From Candidatus Saccharimonadota bacterium (GTDB lineage: Bacteria > Patescibacteriota > Saccharimonadia > Saccharimonadales > Saccharimonadaceae), in assembly GCA_017531585.1 (NCBI GenBank), contig JAFXKT010000002.1, positions 1 to 64,000 of the forward strand: a stretch of DNA of 64,000 bases, written 5' to 3'. Below are positions 35,722-42,351 of the stretch, in pieces. Below the pieces are notes generated by a model, which was not told the DNA's origin, searched no databases, and worked only from the letters and a program-made list of their open reading frames with translations. A program made the translations under genes and the position numbers. How positions within the stretch are numbered: the first letter of the stretch is position 1; every line of letters begins with the position of its first letter.

Positions 35722-35856
35722 TTGTATATTATGAAATAATATGGTATACTTCACAAGTAGCCCGACAAGGGCTTTGTTCATTTATATATCTGTTTTAGAT
35801 TTGAATCTGGGCATAAACCCTGTGCCTGGAAAAAATCTAAAACAGAGGTGTTGTTT
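35722..35856 (+). promoter_or_regulatory. Promoter and structured leader of orphan gene 35857
   Basis: TTGTAT, a 17-bp spacer and TATACT (35722-35750) precede a leader of about 100 nt. AGCCC/GGGCT forms a first hairpin (35759-35773). CTGTTTTAGATTT (35790-35802) pairs perfectly with AAATCTAAAACAG (35833-35845), with an inner GGCA/TGCC stem. The big stem ends in the ribosome binding site AGAGGTG (35844-35850), so its formation could limit translation. Confidence 0.65.
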
Positions 35857-36879
35857 ATGCAAAATGAGGTACGTAGTGGCGGCAATTCGTCCCCGACTAG
35901 CAGTGCATCGCCGATCCGTAAGTCTTTCGTGGCGTTCCGCCTCGCAAAGGCGGCAAACGAGGTCGTAATTCGTGCACTCGAGGGTCGTTACGACCCCAAG
36001 GCTTCCAGCCTGGTTCTGTTCGAATTCGGCAAGCTTTTGTCCGAATCCATTCAGCATCTTCCGGAGGGTGAGTTTGCTCTCGGCGAGAGCTTCTACAAAA
36101 CCGGCGAGATCGTAACCAATATCGAGAACAAGTATACAACCTATCCGAGCCTTGGCGCTTATGTTGAGACTCTGGAGGTCGGTCAGCCTGATCCTTGTGA
36201 AAGCGAAATCGAGCTCAAGGCTATCTGCCATTCTCTGGCAAAGAGTTTTGCGGATAACGGTATCGATAGCTGCCCGAGCGAACAGGCTTTGATTGATGCT
36301 TGTTTGGGTGACATGAGCTTCCCTGATGTTCAGCACTGTCTTGAGCGCGCATTCTGCGAGGCAAAAGAGAAGAGTATCTTCGACAAGGTTCTCTATGACG
36401 CAATGGATGCGTATCATACAAACTTTACGGTGCGCGTCCTGGATGAGTTCGGCGATAGTTTTCCTGAGGATACTTGGGCAAACCACGCTTACGAAATGAT
36501 GCCTTTTGGTCTTGCTCCGGCAGATACGGTGGCGGCGATCTACTCGGCATTTCTCCCGCTTTTGCTCTATGCGAACGTAAGCCCTGACAGACAGGAATTC
36601 TTTACCTTCAGAATTGAGAGCGGACGCGAAAAAATCCGTCAGCTCACTGGCGGCGCAGTAAGAAGCGCTTCGTCCGAATCTCTGAACAAGTTCAGAAAAT
36701 TCCTCGAGGAAGATACGGATAAGCTCGTTCCGTATTTTACGCCGAGTCTGAAGAGCGTAATAAAGAGTCAGCCTGCGAGCTTCCCGCTCGCGATTGCTAT
36801 TATCGGCAACCTTTGGCCTGATTCTGTCGAAGACGGAGTCGCTTCGTTCGTGGCAGAAATGATTAATCATAAAGCCTAA
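35857..36879 (+). CDS. Orphan helical protein
   Basis: The 340-residue soluble protein is mostly alpha by appearance, with a Ser/Asn-rich N-terminus (MQNEVRSGGNSSPTSS) and many charged helices. No TM, signal peptide or known motif is visible. I chose the ATG at 35857, 6 nt after AGAGGTG; an in-frame GTG at 35848 lies inside the ribosome binding site. Codon use (CTG, CCG, CCC, CTC) differs from core genes around it. It has its own promoter with a 17-bp spacer, a long hairpin leader and a terminator at 36902, like the other orphan genes here. Confidence 0.75.
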   Translation: MQNEVRSGGNSSPTSSASPIRKSFVAFRLAKAANEVVIRALEGRYDPKASSLVLFEFGKLLSESIQHLPEGEFALGESFYKTGEIVTNIENKYTTYPSLGAYVETLEVGQPDPCESEIELKAICHSLAKSFADNGIDSCPSEQALIDACLGDMSFPDVQHCLERAFCEAKEKSIFDKVLYDAMDAYHTNFTVRVLDEFGDSFPEDTWANHAYEMMPFGLAPADTVAAIYSAFLPLLLYANVSPDRQEFFTFRIESGREKIRQLTGGAVRSASSESLNKFRKFLEEDTDKLVPYFTPSLKSVIKSQPASFPLAIAIIGNLWPDSVEDGVASFVAEMINHKA

Positions 36880-36901
36880 CCTCACGCACATTCAAAAAAA
36901 T

Positions 36902-36930
36902 GCGGTCACCGCTTTGGTGGCCGCTTTTTT
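36902..36930 (+). terminator. Bidirectional intrinsic terminator
   Basis: GCGGTCACC and GGTGGCCGC form the stem. A U-run follows on the plus side and an A-run precedes it, so it serves the orphan gene and the convergent DJ-1 gene. Confidence 0.9.
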
Positions 36931-36934
36931 ATGC

Positions 36935-37477
36935 TTAGTATTGGATTCCGTAATCTACGTCTTGAAGTTTATCTGGTGCTAGAGTTTTAATAATCTCTCT
37001 GGCGAAATCTACGGAGCTATTCATGGCGCGACCAGTGATAATGTTGCCGTCATGAGCAAAAGACTCGCCGGTATAATTACCGCCAAACTCTGGGCTTTCA
37101 AAGCCAGGGAAGCAAGTATAATTCTTGCTGTTTAGAATGCCATTTTTGCCAAAAACGGTAGGCGCTGCACAGATGGCACAGCAGAGTTTGCCTTCGCTAT
37201 TTAGCTGTTTGATAAAATCGCAGAGCGGGGCAAAATTACCTAGATTTTCGCTACCTTTAGTGCCGCCGGGGAGAATCACGGCTTCGCAGGTGTCCTTCTC
37301 GTTCTCGAAGTCGCTCCAGTTTCCATCGCTTTTTACGACTACGCCATGTGAGCTCAAAACATCTTTTGAATCAGTAATAGAGAAACTCTTAATATCTAGT
37401 CTTGCGCGGCGAAGTAGATCAATCTGAGTGAGCGCCTCGCAAACTTCAAAACCTTCAGCTAAAAATATTGCAATCAT
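36935..37477 (-). CDS. DJ-1/PfpI-family protein
   Basis: The 180-residue protein begins MIAIFLAEGFEVCEAL. It has the nucleophile-elbow region CCAICAAPTVFGKNG, with Cys at the usual position, and PGFESPEFGGNYTGE and a final IITGRAMNSS segment. These match the DJ-1/ThiJ family of glyoxalase, deglycase or chaperone-like proteins. The substrate is unknown. I chose the start at 37477 with AAAGGG 5 nt upstream and a TATAAT box on the minus strand near 37507-37513. Confidence 0.88.
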   Translation of the reverse strand: MIAIFLAEGFEVCEALTQIDLLRRARLDIKSFSITDSKDVLSSHGVVVKSDGNWSDFENEKDTCEAVILPGGTKGSENLGNFAPLCDFIKQLNSEGKLCCAICAAPTVFGKNGILNSKNYTCFPGFESPEFGGNYTGESFAHDGNIITGRAMNSSVDFAREIIKTLAPDKLQDVDYGIQY

Positions 37478-37537
37478 AATAACCCTTTCAGTACTTATCC
37501 TGTATCTATTATACAAGGTCAAAATCCTTATTGGCAC

Positions 37538-37566
37538 TTGACTACATAAGCGTTATCTGATATAAT
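37538..37566 (+). promoter_or_regulatory. Promoter of the small alarmone synthetase gene
   Basis: TTGACT, a 17-bp spacer and TATAAT precede a leader of about 66 nt that contains the small hairpin TGCTTCGGAAGCA and a second ribosome binding site with ATG (37607). Confidence 0.78.
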
Positions 37567-37606
37567 ATATAGGTTATTTCTGCTTCGGAAGCAAGGAGCA
37601 GTCTTA

Positions 37607-37717
37607 ATGAAATTTAGCAAAAGAAGGAGGTGTTATCATTGCCAGACAATGATAACAGCAGTAAGCAGCTCGAGTATGCAATGCTCAGATACGAGCTTGC
37701 GCGAGACAAAATCTTAA
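37607..37717 (+). CDS. Small overlapping upstream ORF (36 codons), tentative
   Basis: This reading frame is not that of the alarmone synthetase. AAGGAG lies 8 nt before ATG 37607; the frame encodes MKFSKRRRCYHCQ and further residues and stops at TAA 37715-37717, well inside the synthetase gene. Its coding sequence contains the synthetase ribosome binding site and TTG start (37639). It could be a regulatory upstream ORF whose translation masks or exposes the downstream site, or a chance frame. Confidence 0.35.
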   Translation: MKFSKRRRCYHCQTMITAVSSSSMQCSDTSLRETKS

Positions 37718-38412
37718 ATGCGATTGAGGGGATCAAAAGAGAGCTTGAGCTCAAGCGAAGGCTCGAAGATGACCCCAACAAGTATCCACAGATAGAAAGA
37801 GTGGAATCGCGTATTAAGAGCGAAAGCTCAATCATGGCAAAATGCCAGAAAAAGGGCATCGAGCCAACCATCGACAATATCGAGCAGAATATCCATGATA
37901 TTATTGGCATCCGTATTGTAACGGTATTTCGCCACGAGATCTATCAGATTGCAGACGCATTGCTCGCGACGCCAGGAATTAACTTCGTGAAGGTTAAGGA
38001 CTATATTGAGAGCCCGAAAGAATCGGGCTATCGCGGCTACCACCTGATAATTTCAGTGGAAGTCTATTCCAGAGGACGTTCAAGTATTGTAACTGGCGAG
38101 ATTCAGATTCGTGACTTACTTATGGACGCTTGGAGTAAAATCGAGCATCGCAAGAGATATAAGCCACATGACGATCTCTCTGAGAGTCTGGATGCTTCGT
38201 TTACTAAGCACGCAGATATTCTTGATAGATTCGATCTCGAAGTAGACAACAGCGAGACACCGCTGAACGGTTTCGGGATTTCGGATCCGAATCTGCCCTA
38301 TGTAGCAGCATTTCAAGGAGTGGTTGTTGTGAGTGACGAAGAACCTGATTATGGCGACGATGCTGATACTGAGTTTGGCTCTGGTGTTAACAAGATACCC
38401 AAAGCTGACTAA
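37639..38412 (+). CDS. Small alarmone (p)ppGpp synthetase, RelQ-like
   Basis: The 257-residue protein has the synthetase-domain pattern: RVESRIKSESSIMAKCQKKG, NIHDIIGIRIVTVFRHEIYQIADAL (G-loop region with the DIIGIR motif), DYIESPKESGYRGYHLII (substrate loop) and GEIQIRDLLMDAWSKIEHRKRYK. No HD hydrolase, TGS or ACT domain is present, so it is a stand-alone synthetase. It makes (p)ppGpp or pGpp from GTP/GDP and ATP. The TTG at 37639 is chosen as the start because GGAGG lies exactly 8 nt upstream; a GTG at 37630 is within the ribosome binding site. An acidic 40-residue C-terminal tail follows. A terminator lies at 38444. Confidence 0.88.
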   Translation: MPDNDNSSKQLEYAMLRYELARDKILNAIEGIKRELELKRRLEDDPNKYPQIERVESRIKSESSIMAKCQKKGIEPTIDNIEQNIHDIIGIRIVTVFRHEIYQIADALLATPGINFVKVKDYIESPKESGYRGYHLIISVEVYSRGRSSIVTGEIQIRDLLMDAWSKIEHRKRYKPHDDLSESLDASFTKHADILDRFDLEVDNSETPLNGFGISDPNLPYVAAFQGVVVVSDEEPDYGDDADTEFGSGVNKIPKAD

Positions 38413-38443
38413 CTGCTGACTACTTCCGCACCTTAAAGATTTG

Positions 38444-38469
38444 AGCGCACCTGTTTGGGTGCGCTTTTC
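38444..38469 (+). terminator. Intrinsic terminator after alarmone synthetase gene
   Basis: AGCGCACC and GGGTGCGCT form the stem, with TTTTCTT following. Confidence 0.85.
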
Positions 38470-38483
38470 TTATGCTCCTCAAA

Positions 38484-38512
38484 TTGACAAAAATAAGCAT
38501 ATATGGTATAAT
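38484..38512 (+). promoter_or_regulatory. Perfect consensus promoter of orphan gene 38552
   Basis: TTGACA, a 17-bp spacer with TGG before the -10, and TATAAT. The short leader contains a hairpin (CATACAAC with GGTGTATG) whose 3' arm holds the ribosome binding site GAGGTG. Confidence 0.85.
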
Positions 38513-38551
38513 TATAGACGTACCCATACAACTACCGTGAGGTGTATGTAT

Positions 38552-38914
38552 ATGAAAATTAAAGGTGTAAAAAAGAACTTTAAGGTAATCTTTTCGCGCG
38601 CATCGGTTGCTTATACGATCGTAATTCTCGCGTCTATGATTGCTGGCAAAATCGTAGATTGTCGCATGGCGTATTGTCTCGCGCATAAAGCAGCAAAGCA
38701 TGGCGATGTTGCGAAGCTCGAAAACGAGTGTGAGTTCCTTCGTGGTCTGACTCGCTATGGAGACTATAACCTCAAATTGATGTTGTGTGCCTTGGCGATT
38801 CTGTTTGCCATCGTGGCCATTTACAGACTGATCGAAATTGCTCGCAATCGCCGCAAGGTTCAGGAAGCGCACGCTGCAGTCAAAAAGCGCGTCGCTAAAG
38901 CTACGCATCGTTAA
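38552..38914 (+). CDS. Orphan small membrane protein with two TM helices
   Basis: The 120-residue protein has TM1 near 13-33 (VAYTIVILASMIAGKIV) and TM2 near 75-95 (LKLMLCALAILFAIVAIYRLI), a short extracytoplasmic loop with two Cys (VDCRMAYCLAHKA), and a basic C-terminus. The ATG at 38552 is 8 nt after GAGGTG. The in-frame ATG at 38546 is too close to it. The family is not recognised. Perfect promoter, sequestered ribosome binding site and terminator make it a stand-alone unit. Confidence 0.75.
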   Translation: MKIKGVKKNFKVIFSRASVAYTIVILASMIAGKIVDCRMAYCLAHKAAKHGDVAKLENECEFLRGLTRYGDYNLKLMLCALAILFAIVAIYRLIEIARNRRKVQEAHAAVKKRVAKATHR

Positions 38915-38962
38915 TTTTTCGCATCTTTTTCTAAAGGAAACTGCTTTTCTGGGTACTATTTG

Positions 38963-38985
38963 TCTCCGCTTCGGCGGAGATTTTT
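38963..38985 (+). terminator. Intrinsic terminator with UUCG tetraloop
   Basis: TCTCCGC and GCGGAGA pair across a TTCG loop, followed by TTTTT. Confidence 0.92.
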
Positions 38986-39037
38986 CTTGGGTGCCGAGCA
39001 TTCGCTATATCTGTAAAAATATGTTAAAATATTCGAC

Positions 39038-40912
39038 ATGAAAGCAAGTGAAGTCCGTCAAAAATATCTAGAATTTATGAAATCTAAAGGCCATGCGCAG
39101 ATTGCGCCAGCCGCTTTGGTTCTCGAAAATGATCCAACCACACTTTTTACGGGCTCTGGTATGCAGCCACTTATGCCATATCTTCTTGGCAAAAAACACG
39201 ATAAAGGCACTCGCTTGACGAATTCTCAGCCATGCCTTCGCTTGCAGGATATTGACGATATTGGCGACCCTCGCCACTCGACTGTCTTTGAAATGCTTGG
39301 TAACTGGTCTCTTGGCGATTATTTCAAAGAGGAACAGATTCGTAACTACTTCACTTTCTTGACTAAGGAAATTGGTCTAAAACCAGAAAAGATCTATGTC
39401 ACTTGCTTTATTGGCTCAGAGAAATACGGTATTCCTCGCGACGATGAGGCGGCTTCTATCTGGCAAAAGGTCTTTGCGGAAGTTGGTATCGAGGCAGAAA
39501 TTGCCGAAATCGACACCGCAGAAAACGGCGACAAGCGTGGTATCAAGCCAGGCGAGCGTATCTTCTTCTATAACGACAAAGAAAACTGGTGGTCTCGTGG
39601 TGGTGGTATCGAAACTACGCCAATTGGCGACCCATGTGGTCCAGATTCTGAGGTCTTCTATGATTTCGGCGAAGACAAACAGGATGTTGAGAAATATGGT
39701 CAGAGCCACCCAGCTTCCGACGGTGCGCGCTTTATGGAGATTGGCAACCAGGTCTTCATGCAATATCGCCGCAAAGAAGATGGCACTTTTGAAGAACTCG
39801 AGCAGAAGAATGTCGACTTTGGTTCTGGTCTAGAACGCGTCACTGCTGCAAGTATTGATTCCTTCGATATCTTCCAGATTTCGCTTTTGAAGCCAATTAT
39901 CGATAAGCTTGCTGAGATTTCTGGCAAGGATTACGAAAGCAATACTTCTGAAATGCGTATTATTGCAGATCATCTTCGCGGTGCTTACCTCTTGACTGCT
40001 CAGGGGCTCGTGCCAAGCAACAAACAGCATGGTTATGCGCTTCGCCGCATTATCCGCCGCGCAATCTTGAAAGCTTTAAATCTTGGTATCGAGCAGAACT
40101 TCCTCGAAGAAATCTTGCCATCTATTGCCGAGAATTATAAAGATTTGCCAGATAGTATTTTGACAAACCGTGATGAGGTTTTGAATGTCTTAACCAAAGA
40201 AGAGCAGGCTTTCCGCCGCACGCTCAACCGTGGCATTAAGGAGCTTGGCAAGTTGAAAGAAGCTGGTCTAACTGGTAAAGAAATCTTCATGCTTCAGGAT
40301 ACCTATGGCTTCCCAATGGAATTGTCTGTCGAGGAGGCTTACCGCGAAGATATCAAGCTTAGTGAGAACTGGCGCGAAGAATTTAATGCCGCTCTAGAAG
40401 AGCAGCGCAACCGCTCTAAGACTGCAAGCAAGGGTATGTTTAAGGGCGGCCTAGAAGATCATGGTGAAATGTCCACGAAGTATCATACAGCTACACACTT
40501 GCTACTTGCCGCTATTCAGAAGCTTATTAATCCAGATAGCTATCAGCGTGGTTCGAATATTACCTCGGAGCGTATGCGCCTAGATTTCGCTTGTGATCAC
40601 AAGCTAGAGAAGGAAGAGTTACAGAAGCTCGAAGATCAGGTAAACGAATGGATTCAGGCGGATTTGCCGGTCCAGTTCGCTGAATATGATAAAGAATATG
40701 CTCGTAACGAGCTCAAGGCTCATGGTAGCTTCTGGGATAAGTATCCAGAGAAGCTAACTGTCTATACGATTGGCGACTTCGATAATCCAACTTCTCGCGA
40801 AGTTTGCGGTGGTCCTCACGTTGAGCATACTGGTGTGCTTGGCCACTTCAAGATCCAGAAGGAAGAAGCAAGCTCTGCTGGTGTTCGCAGAATTAAGGCA
40901 ATCTTGGAATAA
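39038..40912 (+). CDS. alaS: Alanyl-tRNA synthetase, short form
   Basis: The 624-residue protein has the class II catalytic domain with FTGSGMQPLMPYLLG near the N-terminus, RIIADHLRGAYLLTAQGLVPSNKQHGYALRRIIRRA, and a C-terminal editing-domain region with HTATHLLLAAIQ (about 482) and CGGPHVEHTG (about 589). The enzyme ends right after the editing domain. The usual C-terminal coiled-coil/DHHA1 (C-Ala) domain of 870-residue AlaRS is missing, with a clean stop and a terminator directly after it. It charges tRNA-Ala. TAAAAT (39025-39030) is 7 nt before the ATG, so the mRNA is probably leaderless. Confidence 0.95.
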   Translation: MKASEVRQKYLEFMKSKGHAQIAPAALVLENDPTTLFTGSGMQPLMPYLLGKKHDKGTRLTNSQPCLRLQDIDDIGDPRHSTVFEMLGNWSLGDYFKEEQIRNYFTFLTKEIGLKPEKIYVTCFIGSEKYGIPRDDEAASIWQKVFAEVGIEAEIAEIDTAENGDKRGIKPGERIFFYNDKENWWSRGGGIETTPIGDPCGPDSEVFYDFGEDKQDVEKYGQSHPASDGARFMEIGNQVFMQYRRKEDGTFEELEQKNVDFGSGLERVTAASIDSFDIFQISLLKPIIDKLAEISGKDYESNTSEMRIIADHLRGAYLLTAQGLVPSNKQHGYALRRIIRRAILKALNLGIEQNFLEEILPSIAENYKDLPDSILTNRDEVLNVLTKEEQAFRRTLNRGIKELGKLKEAGLTGKEIFMLQDTYGFPMELSVEEAYREDIKLSENWREEFNAALEEQRNRSKTASKGMFKGGLEDHGEMSTKYHTATHLLLAAIQKLINPDSYQRGSNITSERMRLDFACDHKLEKEELQKLEDQVNEWIQADLPVQFAEYDKEYARNELKAHGSFWDKYPEKLTVYTIGDFDNPTSREVCGGPHVEHTGVLGHFKIQKEEASSAGVRRIKAILE

Positions 40913-40915
40913 ACA

Positions 40916-40947
40916 AAAATACCGCTCCAATAAGGGCGGTATTTTTT
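40916..40947 (+). terminator. Bidirectional intrinsic terminator
   Basis: AAAATACCGC pairs with GCGGTATTTT, with a U-run on both sides, between convergent alaS and the DsbA-like gene. Confidence 0.9.
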
Positions 40948-40958
40948 GTAGCTTTAGA

Positions 40959-41678
40959 TTAGTATTTGCCGAGCTCTGTGGCTAGAGTTGCCTTGAGATC
41001 TGTAATCTCGATATTCTCGCCGTTTAGGCGGAAGGTTGGCGTGCCTTTTAGATCGGTTTCTTTGCCGAGTCTGTATTCGAAAGCCAATCTCTTAGCGACG
41101 GTTTCGGACTCCATGTCTGCTAGGAACTTTTCGGTGTCACCTTTGCCATCCGATGCGGCTTCAAAGTAGGAGACGAGCTCGTCCTTGAGGGTGTTGCCAC
41201 TAGCGTTATACCATCTGACCTGGTTGGCAAAGAGTTGGCCTTTGTATTCTTGCCAGTAGCCCTGCATTTGTGCGGCGGTTGCGGCGGAGGCGGCTACGAC
41301 ACTGTTCTTGAAGCCTGGAAGAAGGTAGCCGCGGTAAACTACGGCGAGCTTGCCATCGGATTCTTTTACGGTCTTGTCTAGATATTCACTCCATTCGGCA
41401 CAGTGCGAGCAAGCGTAATCTGCGTATTCGTAAAGCACAACTTTGGCGGTTTTTGGATCGCCCATGGTCTTTTCCGGTAAGTTGCTCGTGAGTTCGCTGG
41501 CTTCGTAGATGCTGTCCGGGTTTAGGTCTTCTTTCTTGATTTGGTCTGCTAGGGATTGAATCCTGTCTAGCTTGTATTGGCTATAATCTGGGGCTTTGTT
41601 AAAAATGCTACTAAAGACTGCCAAGCCGACAAAGGCGGCCACGATTGCCATAACGGCGATAATTGTTTTCTTGTCCAT
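40959..41678 (-). CDS. DsbA-like thiol-disulfide oxidoreductase, membrane-anchored
   Basis: The 239-residue protein has an N-terminal TM (IIAVMAIVAAFVGLAVFSS) and an extracytoplasmic thioredoxin fold with the active site CSHC in YADYACSHCAEWSEY, and the cis-Pro stretch GTPTFRLNG. It belongs to the DsbA/BdbD-type family and would form disulfides in secreted proteins, such as the paired Cys of the pilins. A TATAAT box on the minus strand (41692-41697 region) lies about 10 nt upstream of the ATG. Confidence 0.9.
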   Translation of the reverse strand: MDKKTIIAVMAIVAAFVGLAVFSSIFNKAPDYSQYKLDRIQSLADQIKKEDLNPDSIYEASELTSNLPEKTMGDPKTAKVVLYEYADYACSHCAEWSEYLDKTVKESDGKLAVVYRGYLLPGFKNSVVAASAATAAQMQGYWQEYKGQLFANQVRWYNASGNTLKDELVSYFEAASDGKGDTEKFLADMESETVAKRLAFEYRLGKETDLKGTPTFRLNGENIEITDLKATLATELGKY

Positions 41679-41730
41679 AAATAATTCCTATTATATAACC
41701 TAGCTATTAGCTAACTACTACTGGATATTA

Positions 41731-41790
41731 TATAATATAAGCATCCGAGAGAAAAAGACGAGCTTGCTCGTCTTTTTTAGAGGATGCGCC
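41731..41790 (+). ncRNA. Candidate mini-transcript with promoter and terminator
   Basis: TATAAT (41731-41736) is followed within about 20 nt by a terminator: GACGAG/CTCGTC with a CTTG loop and TTTTTT (41757-41778). The hairpin has U-runs on both strands and can also stop minus-strand transcripts. GCATCC (41741-41746) and GGATGC (41782-41787) can close a larger stem around it. If transcribed, the RNA would be only about 35 nt. Confidence 0.4.
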
Positions 41791-42072
41791 ATATTACGCC
41801 GAATGGTATAATATAAGCATGTAGAGCGCAGCTCTAGGAACTACGCTCTGATAAATTTGGTTTAGAGTCTTCGCCTAACGGCGTTGACTCTTTTTATTCT
41901 TCGTCACTCGGATACCGAGTTTAACTTCCACTCTCCACCATTTCAGGCAGATTGTCATAGCCATAACCTTTCTCACGGACTCTAGTAGAGCCTAGAATAC
42001 TTTTCATTAAGCCCGTGCGAGTATAACTGTCAGGCTCAATTACTTGAATAACGGGGCAAACCTCAGTCCCGT
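41752..42072 (-). ncRNA. Candidate minus-strand structured RNA with a pseudoknot
   Basis: A promoter on the minus strand (TTACAA-like -35 and TATAAT, 42079-42108) would give a transcript starting near 42072. Three pairings are visible: A, CACGGGACT with AGTCCGTG (42065-42073/41974-41981); B, GAGCCT with AGGCTC (42032-42037/41988-41993); C, CCCGT with ACGGG (42051-42055/42012-42016). A closes the domain, and B and C interleave, so the inner part would be a pseudoknot. The first U-run terminator on this strand is near 41752. I could not match it to tmRNA, RNase P, 6S or SRP RNA. Confidence 0.45.
41807..41895 (+). ncRNA. Candidate small RNA (about 77 nt) with own promoter and terminator
   Basis: TATAAT (41807-41812) is followed by an RNA from about 41819 to 41895. 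A 5' region can fold as GAGC/GCTC or AGAGCG/CGCTCT. The end is a terminator with GAGTC/GACTC and CGCC/GGCG stems plus TTTTT (41865-41895). The 14 bp TATAATATAAGCAT are identical to those of the mini-transcript promoter 76 bp upstream. No plausible peptide is encoded. Confidence 0.5.
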
Positions 42073-42078
42073 GCGTGG

Positions 42079-42108
42079 ATTATATATTGCTACAAATTTT
42101 CTTTACAA
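42079..42108 (-). promoter_or_regulatory. Promoter of the minus-strand structured RNA
   Basis: On the minus strand TTGTAA (complement of 42103-42108), an 18-bp spacer and TATAAT (complement of 42079-42084). The predicted start is near 42072, at the base of stem A. Confidence 0.55.
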
Positions 42109-42181
42109 GCGGAAGCATGATGATTATATGGGGTAGATTTCGAAAAACATGAGCATGATGTTTGCATTTGCTTTTTGGTGA

Positions 42182-42332
42182 TATAATTAAAATGTCTTAA
42201 GCTATATCATTAAAGTCGGATTATTCTATGCATCGCCGAAAGAAAACGGCACCGCATAGCAGAAGTTCGGCGAACAGTCCGATTTTTGTGATATGGCTTA
42301 AGACACCTTGCGGTGTCGTTTTTTATTTATTA
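42182..42332 (+). promoter_or_regulatory. Promoter, pseudoknotted leader and terminator upstream of orphan gene 42352 (riboswitch-like)
   Basis: TATAAT (42182-42187) begins a leader with an 18-bp closing stem, TGTCTTAAGCTATATCAT (42193-42210) with GTGATATGGCTTAAGACA (42288-42305). Inside, AAAGTCGGA pairs with TCCGATTT (42212-42220/42278-42286). TCGCCGAA (42233-42240) pairs with TTCGGCGA (42266-42273), and CTATGC (42226-42231) with GCATAG (42254-42259); these last two interleave as a pseudoknot. An intrinsic terminator GACACC/GGTGTC plus TTTTTT (42302-42323) shares GACA with the closing stem, so the two can compete. No known riboswitch class was recognised. Confidence 0.6.
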
Positions 42333-42351
42333 GTGCAGAGAGGAAAAGACT

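Noticed and set aside
35782-36891. 369-codon minus-strand ORF
   Set aside because: It lies exactly antisense to orphan gene 35857, which has a promoter, ribosome binding site and terminator. The minus frame has none of these.
41930-41940. CTCCACCA, resembling a tmRNA or tRNA 3' end
   Set aside because: The stem needed for a T-arm does not form; the adjacent ACTCGG/CCGAGT hairpin explains the local pairing better.
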